DNA of 64,000 bases from Kineosporia succinea (GTDB lineage Bacteria > Actinomycetota > Actinomycetes > Actinomycetales > Kineosporiaceae): assembly GCF_030811555.1 (NCBI RefSeq), contig NZ_JAUSQZ010000001.1, positions 310,001 to 374,000 on the forward strand, read 5' to 3'. A program made the translations under genes and the position numbers. Below are positions 49,405 to 59,200 of this stretch, in pieces; positions within the stretch are counted from its first letter, which is position 1; each line of letters starts with the position of its first letter. The notes beneath the pieces are model-generated. The model was given only the letters and a program-made list of their open reading frames with translations, was not told the origin of the DNA and ran no database searches.

Positions 49405-51774
49405 GTGCCCGTTCGTCCTGCCGTCACCCGATTACTGATCTGTGCACTCACGGGCGTGGCGGTGATCACCTCCCTGGCGTCACCGGCCCGGGCGGACGAC
49501 GTCTCCCTGACCGTGCCGCTCCACACCCGGGCCACCGACGTCACCCTGATCGGGGCGTCCACGACGGGGGCCGCGGTGCTCCAGACGGCGCCGTCGGCGC
49601 AGGATCCGGACGTCGTGCAGACCGGGGCCTGGGGCGCGACGCTGAAGCCGCGGCCCGAGGTCGTCACCACGCCCGGGTTCCGGGAGTACTTCCAGCAAGG
49701 GGCCGTCAGCGACGGGACGCTGGGCTGGGGCATGGCCTTCGTCGGATCGATCTCCTCCAGCACCCACCTGCACCGCACCGACCTGATCACCGGCGCCACG
49801 ACCACCGACGGCCGGATCTCGGGCCGCTCCTTCACCCTGACCGGGTCGTCGTGGGTGTCGAGCCCGGACCCGTGGTCGGTGCTGCCCTTCGGGAGCCAGA
49901 AGCTGCTGGAGTACCCCCTGTCGAGCCTGCCGAACGGGGAGTGGGCCTCGCTGCCCACCACCTTGTGGAAACCCGGCGTCCCTTCCGGCACCACCCCCGT
50001 CGACACCCTGACCGCGTGGGCTGCGGACACCACCTCGGCCGTCGTCGCGACCCGCTCGATCGACGGCGGCTCGTCCTTCCAGCCCGACGGCCCGCTGCAG
50101 ATCCTCGGCGTGCCGCTGGGCGGCGGCACGCCGCAGCTCCTGGCGACCGGGCCGGCCGCCGGGCTGACCGGTCTGGCGATCGGCGCGTCCACCGTCGCCT
50201 GGGCCACCGACTCCGGCACCACCCGCAGCGTCTCGGCGGTGGCCCGCACCGGCGGCACCCCACTCACCCGCGTCGAGACGGACGCCGACGCCGACCTGGC
50301 CCACCTGTCCGTCACCGACGACGGAACCGTCGGCTACCTCGTCCCCGGCGGCAGCACCGGCGTCACCCTGCGAACCGTGAACGGCTCGACCACCGCGGAT
50401 CTCGCCCTCCCCGCCGGCAGCGCGGGCCTGGACGCGGTCGGCCGCGACTTCGTCACCGCGACCGGCCGGGGCACCGCACCGGGCGTGTACCGGATCAGCC
50501 CCGGCGGCTCCCCCGTGCTCGCGGCTCCACTGACACCGGCCGGATACCCGCTCGGGGCCTGGGATCTCGCGGCCGGGCGCGTCTACTACACCGACCGTTC
50601 CCGGGGCAGCGCCCGCAGCCTTCCGATCTTCAGCCGCGCGGTCGGGGCCGAGCTGGGGGCCGAGACCGAGCTGTCCGCACCGGCGGGCAGCCTGCCGGGC
50701 CCGAGCGGCCGGCCCACCGACCAGATCGAGCTGCCCGTCGCGTTCTCCGGCGCCCGTGGCCTGGTCGGCAGCCCGAGGTACAACCTGCAGTGGGACGTGC
50801 TGGACCGGGGTGAGCGGATCGCGGTCCTGGAACAGACACCGGTGAAAAACCGGGGATACCGGGAGTTTCCCGAGGCCGATCCGCAGATCTCGGGACCGTA
50901 CGTCTCGCTCGGCGGCCAGATCCAGCGCACCGACGGCCAGCCCCTGTTCACACTGCCGGCGGCCGCCCGCACCGCCGCCCAGGTCTCGCTCTTCGGTTCG
51001 CAGGCGCTCTACGGCACCACCGCGTCCCGGCGCGGTCAGGTCTGGCTGGTGAACGCCGAGAAGCCCAGGCCGGTGAAGCTTTTCGAGCAGACCTGCGCCC
51101 ACGCCCCGGCCGTCGCGCTGTGGGGACGCACGGCCGTCTGGCTGAACTGCACGGGCACCCGCGCGGCCGTGCGCGACCTGGTCACCGGCACGACCCGGAG
51201 CGTCGCGACCGGCACCACCGACCCGGATCCGGGCCTGACCCTGGGCGAAGGGGCCCTGGCCTGGCTGACCGGCGGCACGGTGACGGTGCTCGACCTGTCC
51301 GGGCCCGCGAGCGCCCCGGTTCCGCTGGCCGGCACCGGCATCACGTCGCTGGCCCTGGACACCGGCCGGATCGCGACGACGGACGCCTCCGGCCTCACCG
51401 TCGCTCCCCTGCCGTTCGAGGTCGCCTCGCACCCGCGGCTGACCGGCCTGACCCGTCTGCTCGGCTTCAGCCCCGACGGTGACGGGGTGCGCGACGTCTG
51501 GGCGCCCACCTTCGACACCACCGAGGCGCTGGATTCGGCGACGCTGCGGATCACCTCCGAGAAGACCGGCAGGACGGTGTATTCGCAGACCACGCGGGAC
51601 GTGGCCGACGGCGGGATCCGGGACTTGCGCTGGGACGGTTTCCTGGCCTCGGGTCTCGGCGCGCCCCGCGGCTACTACACCTGGAGTCTCACGGCCGAGT
51701 CCCCCACGGGCGCGGCCCTGACCACGGCGGCGGACGGGAAGAAGATCGCCGGGCGGATCGAGCTGAGCCGCTGA
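49405..51774 (+). CDS. Secreted beta-rich protein with C-terminal FlgD-type Ig domain (paralogue 1)
   Basis: 789 aa. The N-terminus is a signal peptide (AVTRLLICALTGVAVITSLASPARADD, cut after ARA). The body is made of repeated short beta segments (AVDTLTAWAADTTSAVVATR; LGLTGLAIGASTVAWATDSG), like a beta-propeller. The last 100 residues form a FlgD-like Ig fold: LLGFSPDGDGVRDVW and ITSEKTGRTVYSQTT, ending GLGAPRGYYTWSLTAE. The GTG at 49405 has GGGGGG 8 nt before it. No LPXTG or lipobox is present. A paralogue follows. Function unknown; a surface or matrix adhesin-like role is only a guess. Confidence 0.78.
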   Translation: MPVRPAVTRLLICALTGVAVITSLASPARADDVSLTVPLHTRATDVTLIGASTTGAAVLQTAPSAQDPDVVQTGAWGATLKPRPEVVTTPGFREYFQQGAVSDGTLGWGMAFVGSISSSTHLHRTDLITGATTTDGRISGRSFTLTGSSWVSSPDPWSVLPFGSQKLLEYPLSSLPNGEWASLPTTLWKPGVPSGTTPVDTLTAWAADTTSAVVATRSIDGGSSFQPDGPLQILGVPLGGGTPQLLATGPAAGLTGLAIGASTVAWATDSGTTRSVSAVARTGGTPLTRVETDADADLAHLSVTDDGTVGYLVPGGSTGVTLRTVNGSTTADLALPAGSAGLDAVGRDFVTATGRGTAPGVYRISPGGSPVLAAPLTPAGYPLGAWDLAAGRVYYTDRSRGSARSLPIFSRAVGAELGAETELSAPAGSLPGPSGRPTDQIELPVAFSGARGLVGSPRYNLQWDVLDRGERIAVLEQTPVKNRGYREFPEADPQISGPYVSLGGQIQRTDGQPLFTLPAAARTAAQVSLFGSQALYGTTASRRGQVWLVNAEKPRPVKLFEQTCAHAPAVALWGRTAVWLNCTGTRAAVRDLVTGTTRSVATGTTDPDPGLTLGEGALAWLTGGTVTVLDLSGPASAPVPLAGTGITSLALDTGRIATTDASGLTVAPLPFEVASHPRLTGLTRLLGFSPDGDGVRDVWAPTFDTTEALDSATLRITSEKTGRTVYSQTTRDVADGGIRDLRWDGFLASGLGAPRGYYTWSLTAESPTGAALTTAADGKKIAGRIELSR

Positions 51775-52120
51775 CGCCTCCGGCGGTGAGCGGGTGGGGC
51801 CGACAGGCGGGTGACGGGGCGGGTGACGGGGCGGGGTGACGGGGCGGGGTGACGGGGCGGGGTGACGGGGCGGGCTGACGGGGCGGGCTGACGGGGCGGG
51901 CTGACGGGGCGGGCTGACGGGGCGGGTGATGGGGCCAAAGCGGCGGGTCCACACCAATTGCGGACGCGCCGGGGCACCTTTCGGTCGTCCCCGGCGATCC
52001 GCAGGCGGCACGACCGGGAACGGTCCCCGCCCGGACCGGTGGTGCTGGTGGGATGCGTGCATCCACACCGATCCGGGGGCACCATGCCGAGGTGTCCGGT
52101 CGCAGGCGGGAGAAGCGCAG
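51775..52120. other. Repeat-rich gap between the two secreted paralogues
   Basis: 346 bp without a gene. It is nearly filled by a minisatellite (51812-51930), followed by AATTGCGGACGCGCCGG (51956-51972), which recurs exactly at 24922-24938. Confidence 0.7.
51812..51930. repeat. Minisatellite of ~14-bp units, GGTGACGGGGCGG / GGCTGACGGGGCGG
   Basis: Nine GACGGGGC copies at 13-14-bp spacing; the last five carry GCTGAC and the first four GGTGAC. It lies 37 nt after the paralogue-1 stop. Confidence 0.9.
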
Positions 52121-54469
52121 ATGGCCCCTGAACCAGTGGTCACGGGCCCGGCGGTCACCGGGGCGAGGGTGGTGCGGCCCCGCAGCGCCCCCGACCTCGA
52201 GGTCCGGATCGAGGCCGACGACACGCTCAGCGTCTCGCGGGACGTCCCCCCTCCCCCGGGTCCTCCCGAGAACCCCGAGACCCCCGGGGCCGGTGGTGGA
52301 CGACCGGCGCACCCGATGCGGCACGTCCGGCTGGTGCCGGGCGTGCTCGCCCTGTCGCTGGTGCTGAGCGGCGCGGTCGACGCGCCCGGCAGCAGCGACG
52401 AGCCGGTGCGCACGCGGGAGCAGGCCCTGACCGCGCGCACGGTCACGCCCGCGGCGTCGCTGGTGCTGTCCGGGCACCCGGCGCCCAGCGCGGTGCGGCT
52501 GATCGGCGCGTCCGAGCACGGGATCGCGATCTGGCAGGGGGCGGCCGGCGGGCTGGACACGGACCTCAGCCGCCCTCAGGCCGTCTACACCGGGGCGCTG
52601 ACCGGCGCCGACGGAACCATGCGGCTCACCGAGCGGCCGGGGGCCGGGGCCTCCACCCGGGCCGGGGCGCTGGTGCGGCTGAGCGTGGCCGGTCCGGTGC
52701 TGACCTGGTACGAGCTCGGCGGTGAGGGCGACACCACGGCCTACCCGCAGGAGAAGCGGCTCGACCTGGCCGGGGGCGCCGACGTCACCGACGACCGCAC
52801 CGCGTCCCTCGCCGTGCGCCAGAAGATCAAGGGCGGCGGGGCGACCACGCCGTACACCCAGATCGACGGGGACGGCACGCTCGCGACCACCGAGCCCGGG
52901 CGCTGGCTGGAGTTCGGCGGCCTGTCGGCGCGGATCGTGGCGCACGAGGGCCGCTGGGTGCTGGAGTCCCGCCGCGGCGGCGAACCCGTCACCCGCGCGG
53001 TGCTGCCCCAGGACATCAACGTCAATTCGGGGCTCGACGCGGTCGGCGACCGGCTCTACACCGTCTCCAGCGGTCTGCACCCGGCGGTCTGGGTGGTGCA
53101 GGGCAGCCGTGTCACCAAGGTCGCCGACGTTCCCGCCGCGCGGTACCCGATCGGCTCATGGGCCCTGTCCGGCGGATCGGTGCACTACACCGACCACTCG
53201 TCGGGCAAGCGCGCGCACGTGTTCTCGAGCACGGTGAGCGGGACGGACGGGAGCATCACCCTGGGCCCCACGAAGCGGGGCGAGCAGGTGGCCGGGACCA
53301 CCGCCGGGGGCACCTCCCCGGCCCGAGGGGCCGGCGGGACCACCATCCCGATCGGCTGGTCGGCGGGCCGTGCCGCCCTGGCCGACCCGCGGGGGCCCGG
53401 CCAGTGGCAGCTGCTCGACCAGGGCCGCACGAACGCGGTGGTGGGGCAGCGGCTGGTGACGCTGAACGGCGAGAAGCAGCGCGTGGACGACGCGACGCCG
53501 GCGGTGTCGGGTTCCTACACGCTGGTCGCGGGGCAGGTGTTCCGCCCCGACGGCGAACTGGTCTGGACCGAGCCGGCGGCCGCCGCGCTGGCCGGGCAGG
53601 ACGACCTGTACGGCGCCGACATCGTCTACTCGGTGCCGGCGGGCGGGCAGGACGACGAGGGCAACGACCTGGCCGGGGTCTGGTCGGTCAACGCCGAGCG
53701 GCCGCTGCCGGTGCGCCTCGACACCGAGAGCTGCGCCACCGCCCCCGAGGTCGCGATCTGGGCGGGTTCGGCGGCCTGGGCCACCTGCGACGGCTCCCGG
53801 ATCACGGTGCAGGACCTGACCACCGGCCAGATCCGCGACGTGGACACCGGTCTGGGCCTCATCGTCGGCTCGGACCCGGCCCCGATCACCGGGCTGACGC
53901 TCGGCGAAGGGCTCCTGGCCTGGAAGGACGGCAACGCGCTGAGCCTGCTCGATCTCTCCGACGCCGGTTCCTCACCGATCGTGCTGCCCGGCGCGACCGG
54001 CCGCTTCACGGTGGACGCCGGTCTGGTGGCCCGCGAGGTCACGACCGGCGGGGCGAGCGAACTGGTCATCGACAAGGCGCCGTTCACGGTGAACCAGCGT
54101 CCCCGGCTGATCGCGGCGGCCGCTCCGCTCGGCTTCACCCCGGACGGCGACGGCCGGCAGGACACCTGGAAGCCGCAGTTCGACGTGACCCGGCCGGTGG
54201 AGAAGGCCCGGCTGCGGATCCTGGCGCCGTCCGGCCGGGTGATGCGCACGTTCGAGATCAAGGGCGGCGGCGACGGCAGTCTGCGCGGCATCACCTGGGA
54301 CGGGCGCTCGAACGCCGGGATGCGGCTGCCCGAGGGTCCCTACGACTGGGAGCTGACCGCGACCGCCACCGACGGCGGGGGCACGCTCACCTCGGCGGAC
54401 TCCCCGGCCCGGGCCCGCGGCACGATCGAGATCAGCGCGGTGGCTCCGGAACGGCCCGGGGCCCGGTAA
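52121..54469 (+). CDS. Membrane-anchored or secreted beta-rich protein with FlgD-type Ig domain (paralogue 2)
   Basis: 782 aa from ATG 52121 (GGGAG 8 nt upstream). A disordered Pro/Glu-rich cytoplasmic N-terminus of about 65 residues precedes a hydrophobic helix (VRLVPGVLALSLVLSGAVDA), which may be a signal anchor. The body shares segment order with paralogue 1 (RLIGASEHGIAIW; WSVNAERPLPVRLDTESCA; EGLLAWKDGNALSLLDLSD). The C-terminus has FTPDGDGRQDTWKPQFDVTR with ITWDGRSNAGMRLPEGPYDW. The pair is adjacent and tandem, so one arose by duplication. Function unknown. Confidence 0.78.
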   Translation: MAPEPVVTGPAVTGARVVRPRSAPDLEVRIEADDTLSVSRDVPPPPGPPENPETPGAGGGRPAHPMRHVRLVPGVLALSLVLSGAVDAPGSSDEPVRTREQALTARTVTPAASLVLSGHPAPSAVRLIGASEHGIAIWQGAAGGLDTDLSRPQAVYTGALTGADGTMRLTERPGAGASTRAGALVRLSVAGPVLTWYELGGEGDTTAYPQEKRLDLAGGADVTDDRTASLAVRQKIKGGGATTPYTQIDGDGTLATTEPGRWLEFGGLSARIVAHEGRWVLESRRGGEPVTRAVLPQDINVNSGLDAVGDRLYTVSSGLHPAVWVVQGSRVTKVADVPAARYPIGSWALSGGSVHYTDHSSGKRAHVFSSTVSGTDGSITLGPTKRGEQVAGTTAGGTSPARGAGGTTIPIGWSAGRAALADPRGPGQWQLLDQGRTNAVVGQRLVTLNGEKQRVDDATPAVSGSYTLVAGQVFRPDGELVWTEPAAAALAGQDDLYGADIVYSVPAGGQDDEGNDLAGVWSVNAERPLPVRLDTESCATAPEVAIWAGSAAWATCDGSRITVQDLTTGQIRDVDTGLGLIVGSDPAPITGLTLGEGLLAWKDGNALSLLDLSDAGSSPIVLPGATGRFTVDAGLVAREVTTGGASELVIDKAPFTVNQRPRLIAAAAPLGFTPDGDGRQDTWKPQFDVTRPVEKARLRILAPSGRVMRTFEIKGGGDGSLRGITWDGRSNAGMRLPEGPYDWELTATATDGGGTLTSADSPARARGTIEISAVAPERPGAR

Positions 54470-54492
54470 GTCAGTTGACTCACCGGGCCCCG
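54457..54492. terminator. Bidirectional terminator overlapping the paralogue-2 stop codon
   Basis: 11-bp perfect outer stem (54457-54467/54482-54492) with an inner GTCA/TGAC; the TAA stop codon (54467-54469) sits at the stem edge. It lies between convergent genes. Confidence 0.85.
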
Positions 54493-54517
54493 GCCGCACA
54501 AGCTGACCTGGAATGAG

Positions 54518-55069
54518 TCAGGCGGTCACGATGTTGCCGTCCTCGACCGAAACCGCGATCGAGGTCAGCGGCGCGTTCGCCGGCCCGGAGACGAAAGCGC
54601 CCGTGTCCTTCTCGAACACCGAATTGTGCAGCGGGCACACCAGCTGGTCACCCTGCACCGCCACGGTTCCGCCCTGGTGCGGGCAGACCGCGGAGAAGGC
54701 GACCGGCTTGTCGGCCTCCGGCATCGCCACGATGATCGGCTTGCCGTCGAGCTCGAAGCCCGCGGCGTCACCGGTGGCGATGTCGTCCACGGCGGCGATG
54801 ACCTTGGCGTCACCCGAGCCGGAACCGGAGTCGGAACCGGAGTCGCTCGAGGCCGAGGGCTGCGGCGCCGAACTGGTCGCCGGTGCACCGGCGGTATCGT
54901 CATCACTCCCGCCACCGCAGGCGGCCAGCCCGGCGGCGCCCAGCAGGGTGAACGAGCAGACCGCCATGGCCCGGCGGCGGCTGAAGCCGTTACCGGCTTC
55001 CTCGGTGGCGACAGAATGGGCCTCAGAAGCCGCCTGCGTCTCTCCGGTGCTGCGGAGGGCTGCAGTCAT
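54518..55069 (-). CDS. Rieske [2Fe-2S] Tat-exported lipoprotein
   Basis: 183 aa. The N-terminal region carries SRRRAMAVCSFTLLGAAGLAAC: a twin-arginine motif, a hydrophobic stretch and a lipobox (LAAC), so it is probably Tat-exported and lipidated. A Ser/Asp/Gly linker follows. The Rieske domain has CPHQGG and CPLHNS, giving the two Cys and two His ligands of the cluster. ATG 55069 has GGAGG 6-7 nt upstream. It is divergent from hrpA by about 90 bp. It is probably an electron-transfer protein at the outer face of the membrane; the partner is unknown. Confidence 0.88.
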   Translation of the reverse strand: MTAALRSTGETQAASEAHSVATEEAGNGFSRRRAMAVCSFTLLGAAGLAACGGGSDDDTAGAPATSSAPQPSASSDSGSDSGSGSGDAKVIAAVDDIATGDAAGFELDGKPIIVAMPEADKPVAFSAVCPHQGGTVAVQGDQLVCPLHNSVFEKDTGAFVSGPANAPLTSIAVSVEDGNIVTA

Positions 55070-55162
55070 GTTTGATCCTCCCGTGAGGTCGTTGAAGGTG
55101 CAAATAGTAGTGACCGAGGCTGTGAACTTCGCAAGTTTCTCTGGCATGTCTGGGATTTCGCG

Positions 55163-58100
55163 GTGACCGACACACAAACCTGGATTTCCGCTGTCAATGA
55201 GCTGCGAGTCGGCCTGAGCGAGGTGCCGCTCAGCGACGAACGCCGCCTGGGCCGGCAGCTCGACTCGGTGCTGCACTCGCGGCGGCGCAGCGACGACGAG
55301 AAGACCGCCGAACTCGCCCGCATCGAGCGGGAGATCGGCATCGGCAGGGCCCGGGTGGAGAACCGCCGGGCGTCCGTGCCGACGATCACCTATCCGGAGC
55401 AACTGCCCGTCAGCCAGCGCCGTGACGACCTGCTCACGGCAATCGCCGAGCACCAGGTCGTGATCGTCGCGGGTGAGACCGGCTCGGGCAAGACCACCCA
55501 GCTGCCCAAGATCTGCCTGGAGCTGGGCCGGGGCGTGCGCGGGCTCATCGGCCACACCCAGCCCCGGCGGCTCGCGGCCCGGTCGGTGTCCGAGCGCATC
55601 GCCGAGGAACTGGGCTCCGAGGTGGGCGAAACCGTCGGTTACACCGTGCGTTTCACCGACCAGGCGAGCGAGGCGACCCTGGTGCGGCTGATGACCGACG
55701 GCATCCTGCTGGCCGAGATCCAGCGCGACCGCCTGCTCACCCGCTACGACACGATCATCATCGACGAGGCGCACGAGCGCAGCCTCACCATCGACTTCCT
55801 GCTCGGCTACCTCAAGCAGCTGCTCCCCCGCCGCCCCGACCTGAAGATCATCATCACCTCGGCCACGATCGACCCGGAGGCGTTCTCCCGGCACTTCGAC
55901 GACGCACCGATCGTCGAGGTCTCCGGCCGCACCTATCCGGTCGAGGTCCGTTACCGACCCCTGGTGCTGCAGACCGAGACCGACGAGGAGGGCGTCACCA
56001 CCGAGGTCACCCGTGACCCGATCGAGGCCGTGATCGAGGCGGTCGACGAGCTCGAGGCCGAGGGCCCGGGCGACGTGCTGGTGTTCTTCAGCGGTGAGCG
56101 CGAGATCCGCGACGCCGCCGAGGCCCTCAACCGGCACGTCGGGAACAACACCGAGGTGGTGCCGCTGTACGCCCGGCTGTCGGCGGCCGAGCAGCACAAG
56201 GTGTTCTCGCCGCACTCCGGCCGGCGCATCGTGCTGGCGACCAACGTGGCCGAGACCTCGCTCACCGTACCGGGAATCCGCTACGTGATCGACCCGGGCA
56301 CGGCCCGGATCAGCCGCTACAGCTTCCGCACGAAGGTGCAGCGGCTGCCGATCGAGCCGGTCTCGCAGGCCTCGGCGAACCAGCGGAAAGGCCGTTGCGG
56401 CCGGCTGAGCGACGGTATCTGCATCCGTCTCTACAGCGAGGAGGACTTCGAGAACCGGCCCGAGTTCACCGATCCGGAGATCCTGCGCACCAACCTGGCG
56501 GCCGTCATCCTGCAGATGACGTCGCTGAATCTCGGTGACGTGGCGAAGTTCCCGTTCCTCGACGCCCCCGACCCGCGCCAGATCAAAGACGGTGTGGCGC
56601 TGCTGCACGAACTCGGCGCGATCGACCCGGAGCAGACCGAGGATCGCAAGCGCCTCACCGGCATGGGCCGCACCCTGGCCCAGCTGCCGGTCGACCCGCG
56701 GCTGGCCCGCATGCTCGTCGAGTCCGACCGGAACGGTTGTCTTGCCGACGTTCTCGTGATCGTGGCCGCCCTGTCGATCCAGGACCCGCGCGAACGCCCG
56801 ACCGACAAGCAGGCCCAGGCCGATCAGTCGCACGCCCGGTTCAAGGACCAGCGCTCGGACTTCCTGGCCTACATCAACCTCTGGAACTACGTCGTCGCCA
56901 AGCAGAAGGAGTACGGCTCCGGGCGGTTCCGCCGGATGTGCCGCGACGAGTTCCTGCACAGCCAGCGCATTCGCGAGTGGCAGGACCTGCACGGTCAGTT
57001 GCGTCAGGTGCTGCGCGGCGCGGGGATCCGAGTGCCGGGTGGGCGGGCGACGTCCAGTTTCGATCCGGAGGCCGAGGTCGACGAACTCGAGGACGCGGTC
57101 GAGCCGGTTTCCGACGCGATGGCGGAAAGCGTTCACCTGTCACTGCTCTCGGGTCTGTTGTCGCAGGTCGGGCTGAAGGAGGGTGAGACGCGGGAGTACC
57201 AGGGCGCGCGCAACGCGAAGTTCGCGATCCAGCCGGGCTCGGCGCTGGCCCGCAGCACCCCCCGTTGGGTGATGGTGGGCGAGCTCGTCGAGACCAGCCG
57301 CCTGTGGGGCCGCACCGCCGCGAGGATCGACCCGCTGTGGATCGAGCGGCTCGGCGGTCACCTGGTCAAGCGGCACTACAGCGAGCCGCGCTGGGAGAAG
57401 AAGCGCGGGTCGGCGGTGGCCACGGAACGCGTGACGCTGTACGGCATTCCGGTGGTGACCGGCCGCACGGTCGGCTACGGCCGCATCGACCCGGAGCTGT
57501 CGCGCGAGCTGTTCATCCGGCACGCACTGGTCGAGGGCGAGTGGCGCACCAGCCACGCGTTCTTCCACGAGAACCGCAAGCTGCTCGACGACGTCGAGTC
57601 GCTGGAGGACAAGGTGCGCCGCCGCGACATCGTGGTGGACGACGAGACCCTCTTCGCCTTCTACGACGAGCGCATCCCGGCCGACGTGGTGTCGGTGGCG
57701 CACTTCGACTCGTGGTGGAAGAAGGCCCGCCGCGACCGGCCCGACCAGCTGAGCTTCTGGACGTCCATGCTCTTCGCCCCCGAGGCCCCCCAGGTCTCGG
57801 CCGAGGACTACCCGGCCACCTGGCGCGCGGGCGGCACCGACCTGAAGGTCACCTACCAGTTCGAGCCGGGCACGGCCGCCGACGGCGTCACCGTGCACCT
57901 GCCGCTGGCCGCGCTGAACCAGGTGCGGGAGCAGGACTTCGAGTGGCAGATCCCGGGGCTGCGGCAGGAACTGGTCACCGAGCTGATCCGGTCACTGCCC
58001 AAGCCGATCCGCAAGGGCCTGTCCCCCGCCCCCGACCGGGCGAAGGCCGTGCTCGAGCGGCTGGCCGACACCGAACCGGGTTCCGAGCCGCTGTTCCCGG

Positions 58101-59173
58101 CGCTCGAGGACGAGCTGTACGAGCTCACCGGCGTCGACGTGCCGGTCGGTTCCTGGGACCTCGCCAAGGTGCCCGAGCACCTGAAGGTCACGTTCCGGGT
58201 GCACGACGAGAAGGGCGCCCGGCTGGCCGAGGACAAGAGCCTCGAGAAGCTGCGCACGAAGCTGAGACCGAAGCTGCGCGAGAAGATCTCGTCGGCGGTG
58301 TCGGGGGTCGAGTCGCAGGGGCTGACGGCGTTCCCGGCCGTGCCGGTTCCGCGGTCGGTCGAGCACCAGGTGGCCGGCCTGACCGTGAAGGGATTCCCGG
58401 CGCTGGTCGACCGCGGCGCCACCGTCGACGTGAAGGTGCTGGAGAGCGCGGCCGAGCAACGGCGGGCCATGAAAGCCGGTACCCGACGGCTGATCCTGCT
58501 GAGCATCGCGTCACCGGCCAAGACCGTGCTGGCCCGGCTCAGCAACCGGCAGAAGCTGGCGCTGGCCCAGGCCCCGCACAAGACGCCGTCCGACCTGTTC
58601 GACGACTGCATGGCCGCCGCCGTCGACGACCTCGTCGACCGGGCCGGCGGCCCGGCCTGGGACCGGGCCGGGTTCGAGCGGCTCCAGCTGGAGGTCCGGC
58701 AGGAGGTCCACCCGACCGTCACGAACGTCCTGACCACCACGTCCACCATTCTGGGACTGGCCCGCGAGATCGAGGTGGAACTGAGGTCGACGTCGAGCCC
58801 GAACCTGCTGCCCGGGCTGACCGACCTGCGCTCACAGCTGGCGGCGCTGGTGTTCCCGGGGTTCGTGACCGCGACCGGCGCCGCGAAACTGCCCGACCTG
58901 GTGCGGTATCTGCAGGCCATGCAGCGGCGGCTGGAGAAACTGCCCGAGCGCTACCAGCGGGACCGGGGCCTGCAGGAGCAGGTTCTGGCCCTGCGGGCGG
59001 AGTTCCAGGGCGCGGTGGCGAAGCTCCCGGTGGCCCGGCGGCACGAGGACGACGTGATCGGCGTGCGCTGGATGATGGAGGAGCTGCGGGTGAGCCTGTT
59101 CGGCGGGGGCCTCAAGACGGCCTACCCGGTGTCGGAACAGCGCGTCCGCAAGGCCATCGCCGACCTGAAGTAG
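55163..59173 (+). CDS. hrpA: DEAH-box ATP-dependent RNA helicase HrpA
   Basis: 1336 aa, the long HrpA type. Walker A GETGSGKT lies at residues 104-111, DEAH at 201-204 with IIIDEAHERSL, then SATIDPEAF, and the QRKGRCGRLSDGICIRLYSE motif VI region. HA2 and OB-fold domains follow, and the long C-terminal DUF3418 part ends the protein. It probably removes stalled ribosomes or structured RNA; in several bacteria HrpA-type helicases act on ribosome collisions. GTG 55163 gives MTDTQTWISAVNEL. It is close to the divergent Rieske gene and precedes a MarR gene on the other strand. Confidence 0.92.
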   Translation: MTDTQTWISAVNELRVGLSEVPLSDERRLGRQLDSVLHSRRRSDDEKTAELARIEREIGIGRARVENRRASVPTITYPEQLPVSQRRDDLLTAIAEHQVVIVAGETGSGKTTQLPKICLELGRGVRGLIGHTQPRRLAARSVSERIAEELGSEVGETVGYTVRFTDQASEATLVRLMTDGILLAEIQRDRLLTRYDTIIIDEAHERSLTIDFLLGYLKQLLPRRPDLKIIITSATIDPEAFSRHFDDAPIVEVSGRTYPVEVRYRPLVLQTETDEEGVTTEVTRDPIEAVIEAVDELEAEGPGDVLVFFSGEREIRDAAEALNRHVGNNTEVVPLYARLSAAEQHKVFSPHSGRRIVLATNVAETSLTVPGIRYVIDPGTARISRYSFRTKVQRLPIEPVSQASANQRKGRCGRLSDGICIRLYSEEDFENRPEFTDPEILRTNLAAVILQMTSLNLGDVAKFPFLDAPDPRQIKDGVALLHELGAIDPEQTEDRKRLTGMGRTLAQLPVDPRLARMLVESDRNGCLADVLVIVAALSIQDPRERPTDKQAQADQSHARFKDQRSDFLAYINLWNYVVAKQKEYGSGRFRRMCRDEFLHSQRIREWQDLHGQLRQVLRGAGIRVPGGRATSSFDPEAEVDELEDAVEPVSDAMAESVHLSLLSGLLSQVGLKEGETREYQGARNAKFAIQPGSALARSTPRWVMVGELVETSRLWGRTAARIDPLWIERLGGHLVKRHYSEPRWEKKRGSAVATERVTLYGIPVVTGRTVGYGRIDPELSRELFIRHALVEGEWRTSHAFFHENRKLLDDVESLEDKVRRRDIVVDDETLFAFYDERIPADVVSVAHFDSWWKKARRDRPDQLSFWTSMLFAPEAPQVSAEDYPATWRAGGTDLKVTYQFEPGTAADGVTVHLPLAALNQVREQDFEWQIPGLRQELVTELIRSLPKPIRKGLSPAPDRAKAVLERLADTEPGSEPLFPALEDELYELTGVDVPVGSWDLAKVPEHLKVTFRVHDEKGARLAEDKSLEKLRTKLRPKLREKISSAVSGVESQGLTAFPAVPVPRSVEHQVAGLTVKGFPALVDRGATVDVKVLESAAEQRRAMKAGTRRLILLSIASPAKTVLARLSNRQKLALAQAPHKTPSDLFDDCMAAAVDDLVDRAGGPAWDRAGFERLQLEVRQEVHPTVTNVLTTTSTILGLAREIEVELRSTSSPNLLPGLTDLRSQLAALVFPGFVTATGAAKLPDLVRYLQAMQRRLEKLPERYQRDRGLQEQVLALRAEFQGAVAKLPVARRHEDDVIGVRWMMEELRVSLFGGGLKTAYPVSEQRVRKAIADLK

Positions 59174-59200
59174 GAGCCGCCGCCCCCGGGGACCGAGCCG

